Positions 27,437 to 36,624 of a stretch of DNA of 64,000 nt are shown piece by piece; position 1 is the first letter of the stretch; each line of letters starts with the position of its first letter. The notes beneath the pieces were generated by a model. It had not been told where the DNA came from. It made no database searches and saw nothing but the letters and a program-made list of their open reading frames with translations. This stretch comes from Oscillospiraceae bacterium. Its GTDB lineage: Bacteria; Bacillota; Clostridia; Oscillospirales; JAAYXM01. The DNA lies in NCBI GenBank assembly GCA_017421025.1, contig JAFQME010000016.1:1-64000 (forward strand). The letters run 5' to 3'. The position numbers and the translations under genes were made by a program.

Positions 27437-28531
27437 TTAAAAGAAAGCTGCCTCATTATTGGATAAATACTTTTTGACCATGAGTGCGACTTTAAAAACA
27501 ATCGCATGGTCAAACTCTCGCAAGTCCAAACCGGTAATCTTTTTGATTTTTTCCAAACGGTAGACTAAGGTATTTCGATGGACAAATAATTTTCGAGACG
27601 TTTCCGACACGTTCAAGTTGTTCTCAAAGAATTTTTGGATGGTAAAGAGGGTTTCCTGATCCAGTGCATCAATGGAATTCTTTTTGAATACTTCGGAAAG
27701 GAACATTTCGCACAGTGTGGTCGGCAGCTGATAAATCAAACGGCCAATCCCAAGGTTCTCATAGCTGATAATGCTCTTTTCGGTATCAAACACCTTGCCG
27801 ACTTCCAAAGCACTTTCCGCTTCTTTATAGGAAACCGCAAGATCCTTCAAGCTCTCTGCAACAGTTCCGATACCAATCACGGTTTTGATCAAAAGCTCGG
27901 AATTGATGGTTTCTTCAATGGTTTTCGCAATCCGGATAAATTCTTTTGCATCGGAATGCGCCCGGACTTCTTTTACAAGCACGAGGTCCTGCTCACTGAC
28001 ACTTAAGACAAAATCTCGTTGTTTATCCGGGAACATATTCTGAAGGACATCCACCGCAGCAATATCAGTTTTATCAATTTGGCGAATCAAAAACACCACA
28101 CGGGGAACATCAATCGGGAAATTCAATTCATGGGATCGAACATAAATATCACCGGACAAAATATTATCCAAAATGATGTTTTTTACAAATGTCGCCTTAT
28201 CATGCTTTTCGTCATAGAACTTTTTGGCGTTACTGAGCGTAATCGCCGCCAACTGACAAATGCTTTCTGCCAATGCATCCTCGCCATCCACAAAAACCGC
28301 ATAGTCAAAACGCAAGCCGGAAGTGACGAGTGCTTTGTATGTATAGCCGCCAATCTTCAGCGGGTTATCCCCTGCATCGTAAATCTGAGATGCGATATCT
28401 TCGTACGCTGCACCCATTTTGGTCAAATCAGAGCAAGCTACAACAACTCCGGCAGAATCGATTACTCCGATCATGCGGTTTGTTGCATCTTTCATCTGCA
28501 AAACGGTGCTTTGCATCATTCTTCCCGACAT
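27437..28531 (-). CDS. PucR/CdaR-family transcriptional regulator
   Basis: This 364-residue regulator has an N-terminal sugar-diacid-recognition-like sensor (about 10-130, GVIDSAGVVVACSDLTKMG), a middle GGDEF-like CdaR domain and a C-terminal helix-turn-helix (LNVSETSRKLFVHRNTLVYR, about 310-330). CdaR proteins respond to diacids such as glycerate or glucarate; the ligand here is unknown. The ATG at 28531 has GGGGTGA upstream. It sits at the head of the ftsEX cell-wall operon, an unexpected place for a metabolic regulator. Confidence 0.85.
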   Translation of the reverse strand: MSGRMMQSTVLQMKDATNRMIGVIDSAGVVVACSDLTKMGAAYEDIASQIYDAGDNPLKIGGYTYKALVTSGLRFDYAVFVDGEDALAESICQLAAITLSNAKKFYDEKHDKATFVKNIILDNILSGDIYVRSHELNFPIDVPRVVFLIRQIDKTDIAAVDVLQNMFPDKQRDFVLSVSEQDLVLVKEVRAHSDAKEFIRIAKTIEETINSELLIKTVIGIGTVAESLKDLAVSYKEAESALEVGKVFDTEKSIISYENLGIGRLIYQLPTTLCEMFLSEVFKKNSIDALDQETLFTIQKFFENNLNVSETSRKLFVHRNTLVYRLEKIKKITGLDLREFDHAIVFKVALMVKKYLSNNEAAFF

Positions 28532-28622
28532 CCATATCACCCCATGTTAATTTTAATCATACCATAATTTATAATAACAAACTTTTGTCGAAAAATCAAT
28601 GAAAAGAATGTAAACATTTCAC

Positions 28623-28657
28623 AAAAAAAGCATCCCGAGGCATTCGCCTCGGGATGC
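28623..28657 (-). terminator. terminator after the MsmX-like ATPase gene
   Basis: A perfect 12-base-pair stem (GCATCCCGAGGC with GCCTCGGGATGC), 4-base loop and a run of seven T on the minus strand. Confidence 0.9.
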
Positions 28658-28669
28658 AACAAAAACAGA

Positions 28670-29782
28670 TTAGTTGGTGATTGTCTTTTCGGTTTCTTTG
28701 TCGAAGAGATGAATCTTGTTGGTATCGAAAGCAATCTTGATGGTGTCACCCGGCTTGGTATGAGCACGCGGAGAAACACGAGCAACAAAGTTCTTGCCTT
28801 CGCAGATCAAATGCAGGTGGGTTTCAGCGCCCATCATTTCGGAGACTTCAACCTTTGCATCTGCCAAAGCATCCTGGAACTGGCTGACGAAGATTTCTTC
28901 GTCATGCAAGGATTCCGGACGGATACCGACCAAAACTTCCTTGCCGATGTAAGCCAGTACTTCCGGCTTTCTGCCCTTGCCTTCCGGCAAAGCAAGCTTG
29001 GTGTTGCCAAGGGTGATATAGGTAACGCCGTTTTCTTCGATCAACTTTGCTTCGAAGATGTTCATCTGCGGGGAACCCATGAAGGTTGCAACGAAGAGGT
29101 TTGCCGGAGTATTGTAAAGGACGTCCGGAGCAGCGATCTGCTGAACGAAACCGTCTTTCATAACAACGATACGGGTACCCATGGTCATTGCTTCAACCTG
29201 GTCATGGGTAACATAGATGAAGGTAGTAGCCAGTCTCTGATGCAATTTGGAGAGCTCGGAACGCATGGAAGCACGGAGCTTAGCATCCAAGTTGGAGAGC
29301 GGCTCGTCGAGCAAGAAGACCTTCGGGTTACGGACAATTGCACGACCGAGCGCAACACGCTGACGCTGACCACCGGACAGAGCCTTCGGCTTACGATCAA
29401 GCAGATGCTCAATTTCGAGGATGCGTGCAGCTTCTTCAACACGGCGACGGATTTCATCCTTCGGGGTCTTACGAAGCTTCAGACCGAATGCCATGTTTTC
29501 GTAAACGGTCATATGCGGATACAGAGCGTAGTTCTGGAACACCATTGCGATGTCACGATCCTTCGGTGCGATATCGTTGACCAGAACATCATCAATGTAG
29601 AGTTCGCCTTCGGAGATTTCTTCCAAGCCAGCGATCATACGCAGGGTGGTGGACTTACCGCAACCGGACGGACCGACCAGGATGACAAATTCCTTATCTT
29701 CGATCTCGATGCTAAAATCGGAAACCGCAGTAACGCCACCGGCGAAACGCTTATAAAGATTTTTCAGGGATAAACTAGACAT
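28670..29782 (-). CDS. sugar ABC transporter ATPase, MsmX/UgpC type
   Basis: This 370-residue ATPase energises binding-protein-dependent sugar importers. Walker A is GPSGCGKSTTLRMI (about 39), the signature LSGGQRQR, Walker B VFLLDEPLSNLDAK, and the Q-loop VFQNYALYPHM. A C-terminal TOBE domain (about 240-370) ends the protein. No permease or binding-protein gene is adjacent, so it is probably an orphan ATPase shared by several sugar transporters, as MsmX is in Bacillus. The ATG at 29782 follows GGAGGT; an in-frame start 10 codons upstream is rejected for lack of a ribosome site. Confidence 0.93.
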   Translation of the reverse strand: MSSLSLKNLYKRFAGGVTAVSDFSIEIEDKEFVILVGPSGCGKSTTLRMIAGLEEISEGELYIDDVLVNDIAPKDRDIAMVFQNYALYPHMTVYENMAFGLKLRKTPKDEIRRRVEEAARILEIEHLLDRKPKALSGGQRQRVALGRAIVRNPKVFLLDEPLSNLDAKLRASMRSELSKLHQRLATTFIYVTHDQVEAMTMGTRIVVMKDGFVQQIAAPDVLYNTPANLFVATFMGSPQMNIFEAKLIEENGVTYITLGNTKLALPEGKGRKPEVLAYIGKEVLVGIRPESLHDEEIFVSQFQDALADAKVEVSEMMGAETHLHLICEGKNFVARVSPRAHTKPGDTIKIAFDTNKIHLFDKETEKTITN

Positions 29783-29926
29783 GTAAAATGACCTCCAATT
29801 ATTTTTGGGCATAACAAACCCAAACCATTTGAATCTATTGTAGCACTTTTTTCTTGATCCGTATAGTAACGGAATTCACAAAACTTTTGTGCTCGATTTG
29901 TACAATCTGCCTTATCGGGCGTTTCG

Positions 29927-30646
29927 TCACATCCCGGCTTCCCGCTTAAGTTGCGCCTCTTCTTCCTCTGTCAGCGAGCGGAATTCTCCGGTTTGTAAGG
30001 AAGGATCCAGTCGTACGCCTGCAATTGACAGACGTTTCAAGTAAACCACACGGCAGCCGCAAGCAAGACACATTTTCTTCACTTGATGAAAGCGTCCCTC
30101 TTGCACGGTGATTTCTGCTTCGGATGCCGAATCCAGTATCTGCAGCTTCGCAGGCATTGTTTTATAATCTCCGTCAATAATCACGCCCTCTTGGAGTGTG
30201 ATCTTGTCCTTTTCACAAAACTCCCCTTCCACACGGACATAATACACTTTATCCACATGACGGCGTGGGCTCATTAGTCCGTGCGCAAGCTGACCGTCGT
30301 TGGTGAGCAAAAGAAAGCCTTCCGCATCTTTGTCCAGTCTCCCCGCCGGAAACAGCTTGAGTTTTTGAAACTGTGCCGGCAAAAGATCCAAAGCAACCGT
30401 ATCTTTCCGATCTTCTGTTGCAGATAATACCCCAGCGGGTTTGTTGAGCATAATGTAATGAAACTCTCGAAAGTTCAGAGCTTCACCATTTACTGTGATC
30501 ATTGCACTCTCTTCGCACTTGACTTCCGGTTTTGTCATACAGACGCCATCAACACTGACACGTCCGGAGCGAATCAAATCCTTCGCCTGACTTCTGGTAT
30601 ATTTCCCGCTTGCACTTAGCATGCGGTCCAAACGTGACAATGCCAT
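29927..30646 (-). CDS. RsuA/RluB-family rRNA pseudouridine synthase
   Basis: This 239-residue enzyme isomerises uridine in rRNA (small subunit if RsuA-like). An S4 RNA-binding domain (about 1-60, RLDRMLSASGKYTRSQAKDLI) precedes the catalytic domain, where the Asp is in PAGRLDKDAEGFLLLTNDG. VQEGRFHQVKKMC is the other hallmark. The ribosome site AAAGGAGGC precedes the ATG. It is monocistronic and diverges from the RHH-clpB pair. Confidence 0.92.
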   Translation of the reverse strand: MALSRLDRMLSASGKYTRSQAKDLIRSGRVSVDGVCMTKPEVKCEESAMITVNGEALNFREFHYIMLNKPAGVLSATEDRKDTVALDLLPAQFQKLKLFPAGRLDKDAEGFLLLTNDGQLAHGLMSPRRHVDKVYYVRVEGEFCEKDKITLQEGVIIDGDYKTMPAKLQILDSASEAEITVQEGRFHQVKKMCLACGCRVVYLKRLSIAGVRLDPSLQTGEFRSLTEEEEAQLKREAGM

Positions 30647-30672
30647 TTTGCGCCTCCTTTGTGTTTTTTGTT

Positions 30673-30701
30673 AGTGTAGCATATTTTTCTCCTCTTGTAA
30701 A
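30673..30701 (-). promoter_or_regulatory. promoter of the rsuA-like gene
   Basis: On the minus strand TTTACA (30696-30701), 17 bases, TACACT (30673-30678). Confidence 0.6.
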
Positions 30702-30719
30702 CTTTGTTTTAATAATTAT

Positions 30720-30740
30720 ATAATTTGCTTGACAAATTAT
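30720..30740. promoter_or_regulatory. inverted repeat, candidate operator of the RHH protein
   Basis: Perfect 8-base arms ATAATTTG and CAAATTAT with a 5-base gap. The repeat overlaps the -35 box of the RHH-clpB promoter and lies between the two divergent promoters. A ribbon-helix-helix dimer pair could bind such a site; binding is inferred. Confidence 0.5.
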
Positions 30741-30756
30741 TAGCATATGATATACT
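30729..30756 (+). promoter_or_regulatory. RHH-clpB promoter
   Basis: TTGACA (30729-30734), 16 bases, TATACT (30751-30756). No CIRCE element or CtsR direct repeat is seen nearby. Confidence 0.75.
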
Positions 30757-30780
30757 AAAATCAGAAAGGAAGTGAGCATT

Positions 30781-31410
30781 GTGAGCAAGAGTGTATACAG
30801 TTTGGTTTTAATGGATCGCTTGGTAGAGGAAGTAGACCGACTTGCATACGCACGAGGCACCAGCCGCAGCAATCTCATCAATCAGATTTTAGCGGAAGCA
30901 TTGTCTTTTGTGACCCCGGAAAAAAGAATCTCGGACATTTTTGCACGATTGGAAACCGCCATGGGTGCAGCAGACGGATTTAAGTTGAGTTTGCAGAGTG
31001 GAGATTCCATGCTCTCACTACAGAGTTCTCTCCGCTACAAATATAACCCTACCATTCGTTATCAGCTTGCACTTTATCGAAATCCCACAGACGCATTTGG
31101 AGAATTGCGTGTATATTTCCGCACCAAAAGTCCTGCCCTGCTGGAGCATTTGACCCGCTTCTTTGTTTTCTGGGCAAAACTTGAATGTGCAGTCACCGGC
31201 CACGAAATCAAATATGAGATCTCGCCGGGAAAATTGGTGCGGAAACTGTCCGCATCAGGATCCGACCCTGAGCGTCTTGCTGACGCTTGTGCAAAATATA
31301 TCACGTTATTCGACACTTCGTTAAAACTTTATTTCGACAATCCCGCTCGGTGCGACGAGATTCATGCCATGTATCTCGACTACCATCGAAAAGGGAACGC
31401 AATTTCTTAG
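30781..31410 (+). CDS. ribbon-helix-helix (CopG-like) protein upstream of clpB
   Basis: This 209-residue protein has an N-terminal ribbon-helix-helix motif (about 1-45): strand [11 protein letters not shown], helix [12 protein letters not shown], turn TSRSN and helix [10 protein letters not shown]. The remaining 160 residues, rich in aromatic and basic positions ([17 protein letters not shown]), match no domain I know. The GTG at 30781 has AAAGGAAG 8 bases ahead. Its stop overlaps the ribosome site of clpB, so the two share a transcript. Regulation of clpB by its own upstream RHH protein, replacing HrcA or CtsR, is a reasonable guess but unproven. Confidence 0.8.
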   Translation: MSKSVYSLVLMDRLVEEVDRLAYARGTSRSNLINQILAEALSFVTPEKRISDIFARLETAMGAADGFKLSLQSGDSMLSLQSSLRYKYNPTIRYQLALYRNPTDAFGELRVYFRTKSPALLEHLTRFFVFWAKLECAVTGHEIKYEISPGKLVRKLSASGSDPERLADACAKYITLFDTSLKLYFDNPARCDEIHAMYLDYHRKGNAIS

Positions 31411-31421
31411 GAGGTGTTCAG

Positions 31422-33995
31422 ATGAACGCACAGAATTTGACTCAAAAATCACTTGAGGTGTTACAGAATGCGCAGCGATGCGCAACAGAATACGGCAACC
31501 CACAAGTCGAACAGTTGCATCTGCTTTTCGCACTCATCACACAAGATCACGGCTTGATTCCCCAACTGTTTTCCGCAATGGGTGCAGACCCCCTCTCTGA
31601 TGTCACACGGGCAATCGAACTTCTGCCGAAGCTTTCCAGCCAAACCAACGTCTATCTTTCCCAATCCCTTGACCGTGCACTCGGTGAAGCAGAGGCGCAG
31701 GCAAAGCGAATGAAGGATGAATACATTTCGGTTGAACATCTGATGTTGGGGCTGTTGGAATATCCATCGGATGCTGTGACCAAAATTTTCAAAGAGAATA
31801 AGATTACAAAAGACGGGTTTTTGCAGGCACTTTCCTCGATCCGAGGGAATGCACGAGTCACAAGTGACAGTCCCGAAGACACCTATGATGCATTAGGAAA
31901 ATATGCAACCGATTTGGTTGCACTTGCCAGAAATAAAAAACTGGATCCGGTCATCGGGCGAGACCAAGAGATTCGCAATGTGATTCGCATTCTTTCCAGA
32001 AAAACTAAAAATAACCCGGTCCTCATCGGTGAGCCGGGTGTTGGTAAAACCGCAATTGCAGAAGGACTTGCCATCCGCATTGTTCGAGGCGACGTCCCCG
32101 CCTCTCTCAAAGACCGCTCGATTTATTCTTTGGATATGGGTGCATTGATTGCAGGTGCAAAATTCCGTGGCGAATTCGAAGAACGTCTCAAAGCGGTATT
32201 GGAAGAAGTCAAAAAGAGCGAAGGAAAAATCATTCTCTTTATTGATGAACTCCACACCATTGTCGGTGCAGGAAAGACAGACGGCGCCATGGATGCAGGA
32301 AATCTCCTCAAGCCTTTACTGGCACGAGGTGAACTCCATTGTATCGGTGCAACCACCCTCAATGAATACCGTCTCTATATTGAAAAGGACGCCGCACTTG
32401 AGCGTAGATTCCAGCCTGTTCTTGTGGATGAACCAACGGTTGAGGACACCATCTCCATCTTACGTGGACTAAAAGAACGTTACGAAGTGTTCCACGGCGT
32501 ACAGATTCACGACCAGGCCCTGATCGCAGCGGCAACCCTTTCCAATCGCTATATCGCCGACCGTTTTCTGCCCGATAAGGCAATTGACTTGGTTGATGAA
32601 GCCTGCGCCATGATCCGCACCGAGATGGACTCCATGCCGCAGGAACTTGACGAGATTTCTCGCAAGATTATGCAGTTTGAAATCGAAGAAGCAGCACTCA
32701 AAAAGGAGACTGACGCCCTTTCCCAAGAGCATTTGGCTGAAATCCAAAAAGAGCTTGCCGAATTACGTGATACGTTTTCTGCCATGAAAGCACGCTGGGA
32801 AAATGAGAAGAATGCGATTTCCAAGGTCCAGAAGCTGAGGGAAGAACTCGAACAGATAAACGCCGAAATCGAACAAGCGGAAATGAAATACGACTTAAAC
32901 CGTGCAGCAGAACTCAAATACGGTCGTCTCCCCGCTCTCAAACAAGAACTGGAACAGGAAGAAGCGCTTGCGGAATCTGCACAAGTGGATTCCCTGCTGC
33001 GTGACAAAGTAACCGAAGAAGAAATCGCAAAGATCGTAGGCCGCTGGACCGGGATTCCGGTAACAAAGCTCATGGAAGGTGAACGGGAAAAGCTCCTGCA
33101 TTTAGATGAGATTCTACACCGTCGTGTCATCGGTCAGGACGAAGCTGTTGTGAGTGTTTCCGAAGCAATTATCCGCTCCCGAGCAGGAATCGGCGACCCC
33201 AAACGCCCCATCGGTTCTTTCCTATTCTTGGGTCCGACCGGTGTGGGTAAAACCGAACTTGCAAAAGCGCTTGCCGAAGCACTGTTCGACGATGAGCGCA
33301 GTCTGATTCGAATTGACATGAGCGAATATATGGAAAAACACGCAGTTTCCCGTCTTGTCGGTGCGCCCCCGGGATATGTGGGTTACGAAGAAGGCGGTCA
33401 ACTGACCGAAGCGGTACGCAAACGTCCGTACTCGGTCATCCTGTTTGACGAAGTAGAGAAAGCACACCCGGATGTATTCCACATTCTGCTTCAGGTCCTC
33501 GACGACGGACGTATTACCGACTCACAGGGACGAACAGTGGATTTCAAAAACACAATTTTAATTTTGACCTCCAACTTGGGTTCTGCTGATATTCTGGAAG
33601 GCATCAACGAAAGCGGAGAATTGACCGAAGAAGCAAAGAGTCGGGTACACAATCTGCTCAAACTGCAATTCCGTCCGGAATTCCTCAACCGGTTGGATGC
33701 GACTGTGTTCTATAAGCCGCTGACACGCAGTGAGATTGTACAAATTGTAGATCTGCTCCTGTCTGATCTGCAAAAACGCCTTGCGGCCAAGCAACTGCGT
33801 TTGCAGCTCACTGACGCTGCCAAGGAGTTCGTCATCGAGTCCGCTTTCGATCCGATCTACGGTGCTCGTCCCCTCAAACGTTTCCTGCAGAGCCGTGTCG
33901 AAACTCTGATCGGGAAGAAACTTCTTTCCTCCGATCTTGCGCCACACACCGAACTTTGTGTGGACTTTGACGGAAACGATTTGATAATTCGATAA
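31422..33995 (+). CDS. clpB: ATP-dependent disaggregase ClpB
   Basis: This 857-residue AAA+ chaperone pulls proteins out of aggregates with DnaK. It has an N-domain (1-145), NBD1 with [13 protein letters not shown] (about 203) and a full-length coiled-coil middle domain (about 400-520), which sets ClpB apart from ClpC and ClpA. NBD2 has [14 protein letters not shown] (about 604), and a C-terminal domain follows. No ClpP-binding IGF/IGL loop is seen, which supports disaggregase rather than protease partner. The ATG at 31422 follows AGGAGGTG. It is second in the operon. Confidence 0.96.
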   Translation: MNAQNLTQKSLEVLQNAQRCATEYGNPQVEQLHLLFALITQDHGLIPQLFSAMGADPLSDVTRAIELLPKLSSQTNVYLSQSLDRALGEAEAQAKRMKDEYISVEHLMLGLLEYPSDAVTKIFKENKITKDGFLQALSSIRGNARVTSDSPEDTYDALGKYATDLVALARNKKLDPVIGRDQEIRNVIRILSRKTKNNPVLIGEPGVGKTAIAEGLAIRIVRGDVPASLKDRSIYSLDMGALIAGAKFRGEFEERLKAVLEEVKKSEGKIILFIDELHTIVGAGKTDGAMDAGNLLKPLLARGELHCIGATTLNEYRLYIEKDAALERRFQPVLVDEPTVEDTISILRGLKERYEVFHGVQIHDQALIAAATLSNRYIADRFLPDKAIDLVDEACAMIRTEMDSMPQELDEISRKIMQFEIEEAALKKETDALSQEHLAEIQKELAELRDTFSAMKARWENEKNAISKVQKLREELEQINAEIEQAEMKYDLNRAAELKYGRLPALKQELEQEEALAESAQVDSLLRDKVTEEEIAKIVGRWTGIPVTKLMEGEREKLLHLDEILHRRVIGQDEAVVSVSEAIIRSRAGIGDPKRPIGSFLFLGPTGVGKTELAKALAEALFDDERSLIRIDMSEYMEKHAVSRLVGAPPGYVGYEEGGQLTEAVRKRPYSVILFDEVEKAHPDVFHILLQVLDDGRITDSQGRTVDFKNTILILTSNLGSADILEGINESGELTEEAKSRVHNLLKLQFRPEFLNRLDATVFYKPLTRSEIVQIVDLLLSDLQKRLAAKQLRLQLTDAAKEFVIESAFDPIYGARPLKRFLQSRVETLIGKKLLSSDLAPHTELCVDFDGNDLIIR

Positions 33996-34002
33996 AAAAA
34001 CC

Positions 34003-34031
34003 TTGTCAAAGCCTTCTGACAGGTGTATAAT
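34003..34031 (+). promoter_or_regulatory. folT promoter
   Basis: TTGTCA (34003-34008), 17 bases, TATAAT (34026-34031). Transcription would begin near 34038, just before the riboswitch. Confidence 0.8.
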
Positions 34032-34041
34032 AATTTCAACG

Positions 34042-34145
34042 AGGGCAGAGTAGGTCTCTGTGGGTAAAGTGCTGTGCAGACGGGGAGTTGTTGCACAGAC
34101 GAAAGTGCGTTGCACTGCCGTACAGAAACCGCATCCCGCTGCCAC
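34042..34145 (+). ncRNA. tetrahydrofolate riboswitch
   Basis: The RNA has the conserved pieces of the THF aptamer in order: a closing stem GGCAG (34044) with CTGCC (34139-34143), GAGTAGGT, GTAAAGTG, a stem CTGTGCA/TGCACAG capped by GGGGAGTTG, ACGAAAGTGCG, and GCATCCCGCTGCC at the end. It lies directly before a folate transporter gene, which the family is known to control. It should sense reduced folate and lower folT expression. Confidence 0.9.
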
Positions 34146-34158
34146 ATAGAAGGCTTGA

Positions 34159-34200
34159 TCCCCCCTCTTTGTGGTGACTATTTACCAAAGGAGGGGGTTT
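34159..34200 (+). promoter_or_regulatory. folT expression platform hairpin covering the ribosome site
   Basis: A hairpin pairs CCCCCTCTTT with AAAGGAGGGGG, burying the Shine-Dalgarno AAAGGAGG 7 bases before the ATG. An inner GGT/ACC pairing extends it. The T-run after it is only four bases, so control of translation is likelier than termination; both remain possible. Confidence 0.65.
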
Positions 34201-34201
34201 T

Positions 34202-34720
34202 ATGTTTCTTTCATCGCTTCGTGAATTGAAGCGAACAAGAGGTATCACCTTGTGCGCATTGCTCATTGCGATCTATGTTGTTGTGGACTTTTTTGAAATC
34301 GACCTTCAATTTCTTCAGATTTCCATCAAGTTCCTCCCGCTTGCCGCAATGGGGATGTTGCTTGGTCCGTCTGCCGCATTTTTAGGCGGCGGTGTTTCGG
34401 ATGTACTGGCATATCTGATTCATCCAAATGCGCAATCCTTCCACCCCGGCTTTACCCTTTCTACCATGTTGACCGGGATGGTATTCGGCATTTTCCTTTA
34501 TCGCAAGGAACTCAAGGTTTGGCGCTTGATCGCAGCAGTATCAATTGTCAATGTATGTATCAATCTCATACTCAATACATATTGGATTTCAAACCTGATG
34601 GGAAAAGGCTATCTCGCAATGCTTCCCGGTCGTTTTTGGAAGAACATCATCTTGCTGCCGATTGAGGTCCTCATCTCATTTGTGGTTTTGAAAGCGGTTC
34701 AAAATTTTCAGCACAAATAA
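34202..34720 (+). CDS. folT: folate-specific ECF transporter S component
   Basis: This 172-residue membrane protein with about six helices binds folate for an energy-coupling-factor transporter. Family features are the basic start (LRELKRTRGITLCALLIAIYVV), KFLPLAAMGMLLGPSAAFLGGGVSDVLAY and the C-terminal PGRFWKNIILLPIEVLI. The energising EcfA/A'/T genes are not in this window and are probably shared with other S components. Its upstream tetrahydrofolate riboswitch independently supports the substrate. A terminator follows directly. Confidence 0.92.
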   Translation: MFLSSLRELKRTRGITLCALLIAIYVVVDFFEIDLQFLQISIKFLPLAAMGMLLGPSAAFLGGGVSDVLAYLIHPNAQSFHPGFTLSTMLTGMVFGIFLYRKELKVWRLIAAVSIVNVCINLILNTYWISNLMGKGYLAMLPGRFWKNIILLPIEVLISFVVLKAVQNFQHK

Positions 34721-34761
34721 AAAAGAACGTGGTACATTAGTACAGTACCACGTTCTTTTTT
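34721..34761. terminator. bidirectional terminator between folT and the DUF4838 gene
   Basis: AAAGAACGTGGTAC pairs with GTACCACGTTCTTT around a 9-base loop, with T-rich flanks on both strands. Confidence 0.88.
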
Positions 34762-36574
34762 ATTCATAAAGTTTCCAGATATGACGGAGCACGTTGTCGT
34801 AACTCCAAGCATCGTAGATGCCTTGGAACTCGTCTTCAATCTCCCATACATACTGTTTGAGCGTTTCCACATCCGCAGGCTTGCCCGCATAACGATTTGC
34901 AAGGAACTTTGCAAATCTCATACAGTATTCAGCATGAGCCGCAAGTGCACGATCGGAGAAATCTTGTTTGGAAATGAAATGATAAATCTCTTCCGCAACC
35001 GCAGCTTTTTCCGCATCCGGTGCAAAGTCTTTTTCATTTTGCAAATCGAGCGGCGCAAAGCGTTTGGAAAGCTCGCTTAAATATGCAAGCACATCGCTCC
35101 CCGCTTCTCCGTAGAGGGCATCAAAATAGTCTTTTGCAATCAAATCAAAAGATGCATCACGATTCCAAAGCATTTCGCCCATGGTAACCATGTTGAATCC
35201 ATTCGGGAACATGACACGTCCAATCTGGCAGCTGATAAAACCATCAAGCCCAAGATCTTTCAGATTGCGGATATCCTCGGAGAGAACACGGGCAAGTTTG
35301 ATACTACCCGGATCATACATAAACGCCCACATATAGTGATAATCATAAATGAAAGAATCACCGGAAAACACCTTCTGCCACGCACGCAGATAAGACACAT
35401 TCTGATTCGGGTCTTTCGGAAGCTCAACTTTGTTATATACAAACGGAGCCATTTCCGGAAGTTCTCCACTCACACCAAAGCTTGTGTTATACGAACGACT
35501 AATGGGCGCAAACATAAGAATAAAACGATCCGGATTGTTAAGTGTCTGTTCCATCGGCGGCCAAAGCAAATCGAGATAAAGCAAGAAGACGATTTTGGCA
35601 TCGCTTCCCTGGGCTGTGAGTGCGGCATCCAGGTCATTGAGCAGTGTAATATACATATCGGACGGACGCATAACTTTGCAGCCATCACATTCGCAAACAC
35701 CGTTCACACCGTCTGCCAGCCAAAAATGCAAGACATCCAAAGTGGGATGATCCTTGATGTAATTGCACACATCGTCGATGATTGCTTTTCGAACTTTTGG
35801 ATTGGAATAGCAAGCGTGGGTATTGAGGGTGATCCCTTCTGCAAGGCCACGCACTCCATTGACGAGCGCAAAGTTCTCCAATACCTCAGGCGCAATTTCT
35901 TCTGTCCACGGTTCCCAACCAAGCCCCGGAACACCAAACGGCTCACAAGTCCAGCCGTGCCCCACAGCCTGATAAAGGATCCCACGCTCACTCATTTCTT
36001 TTTCCACCTCACGGACACACGCTTGTGCATCCTCACGGGTGAATTCCGGATGAGCCTTCAGCGGGTTGTTTCGATGTCCGTACCAGCGTTCAAAAAATGT
36101 GTGTGCCTCACGGAACTGAATAAAATATGTATTCATGCCGACTTTCGGCAAGAAATCCACCATTTCAATAACATTTTCCGTGCTGACGGCACCTTCGATA
36201 CACACGCCACGGTGGCGGTAGGACGGGATCTCGTGCACAAAAACAGAATGCTCTGTTTCTGTGAGTTTCGGTAAAATTTCCCCGGCTTTGCCCACATTGA
36301 CAAATCGTGCACCAAGTTCTTTCGCATAACGGTAAGCCGCAATCAGCACGCTGCGAGGATTACAGCCTGCAATGATGCCGGAAAAATTCCGAACCGAAAT
36401 GTAGATTTCGTCATCCAGTGCATCTCTCGCCGTCCGCTTCGGCTCGATTTCAGGGAAAGCATCAAAACAACCGATTTGAAGTCCACTGACATCTGCATCG
36501 GTCATTGCTGCCAGAATCCGCTTTAACTCTTTTTCAGCAAAGAGAACCGGAGCTGCGCTTCCAAATACTTTCAT
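34760..36574 (-). CDS. DUF4838-type protein, possible intracellular glycosidase
   Basis: This 604-residue protein has no signal peptide. Residues 1-110 resemble the small alpha/beta domain that precedes GH20- and GH67-type barrels (LIAAYRYAKELGARFVNVG). The DUF4838 barrel region follows (about 115-480), with LHFWLADGVNGVCECDGCK (aromatic, acidic and a CECDGC cluster) near residue 290 and IYDYHYMWAF near 410. A helical end closes the protein. The family is thought to be glycoside-hydrolase-like; substrate and catalytic residues are unknown. The likely ribosome site AAAGGAG precedes the ATG. A terminator hairpin lies between it and the rubredoxin gene, so its own promoter is unclear. Confidence 0.75.
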   Translation of the reverse strand: MKVFGSAAPVLFAEKELKRILAAMTDADVSGLQIGCFDAFPEIEPKRTARDALDDEIYISVRNFSGIIAGCNPRSVLIAAYRYAKELGARFVNVGKAGEILPKLTETEHSVFVHEIPSYRHRGVCIEGAVSTENVIEMVDFLPKVGMNTYFIQFREAHTFFERWYGHRNNPLKAHPEFTREDAQACVREVEKEMSERGILYQAVGHGWTCEPFGVPGLGWEPWTEEIAPEVLENFALVNGVRGLAEGITLNTHACYSNPKVRKAIIDDVCNYIKDHPTLDVLHFWLADGVNGVCECDGCKVMRPSDMYITLLNDLDAALTAQGSDAKIVFLLYLDLLWPPMEQTLNNPDRFILMFAPISRSYNTSFGVSGELPEMAPFVYNKVELPKDPNQNVSYLRAWQKVFSGDSFIYDYHYMWAFMYDPGSIKLARVLSEDIRNLKDLGLDGFISCQIGRVMFPNGFNMVTMGEMLWNRDASFDLIAKDYFDALYGEAGSDVLAYLSELSKRFAPLDLQNEKDFAPDAEKAAVAEEIYHFISKQDFSDRALAAHAEYCMRFAKFLANRYAGKPADVETLKQYVWEIEDEFQGIYDAWSYDNVLRHIWKLYE

Positions 36575-36589
36575 AACAGAATCTCCTTT

Positions 36590-36622
36590 AAAAATGACGC
36601 CGCATTTTTAATGCGGCGTTGT
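36590..36622 (-). terminator. hairpin between rubredoxin and the DUF4838 gene
   Basis: On the minus strand ACGCCGCATT pairs with AATGCGGCGT, followed by CATTTTTAAAGG. It begins a few bases after the rubredoxin stop and ends just before the ribosome site of the DUF4838 gene. Confidence 0.75.
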
Positions 36623-36624
36623 TT

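Noticed and set aside
30700-30780. CIRCE or CtsR heat-shock operator near the RHH-clpB promoter
   Set aside because: Neither the CIRCE inverted repeat nor CtsR direct repeats are present; only the 8-base inverted repeat is.
35336-36274. 312-codon plus-strand open frame opposite the DUF4838 gene
   Set aside because: It has no ribosome site or known domain and is fully antisense to the DUF4838 gene.
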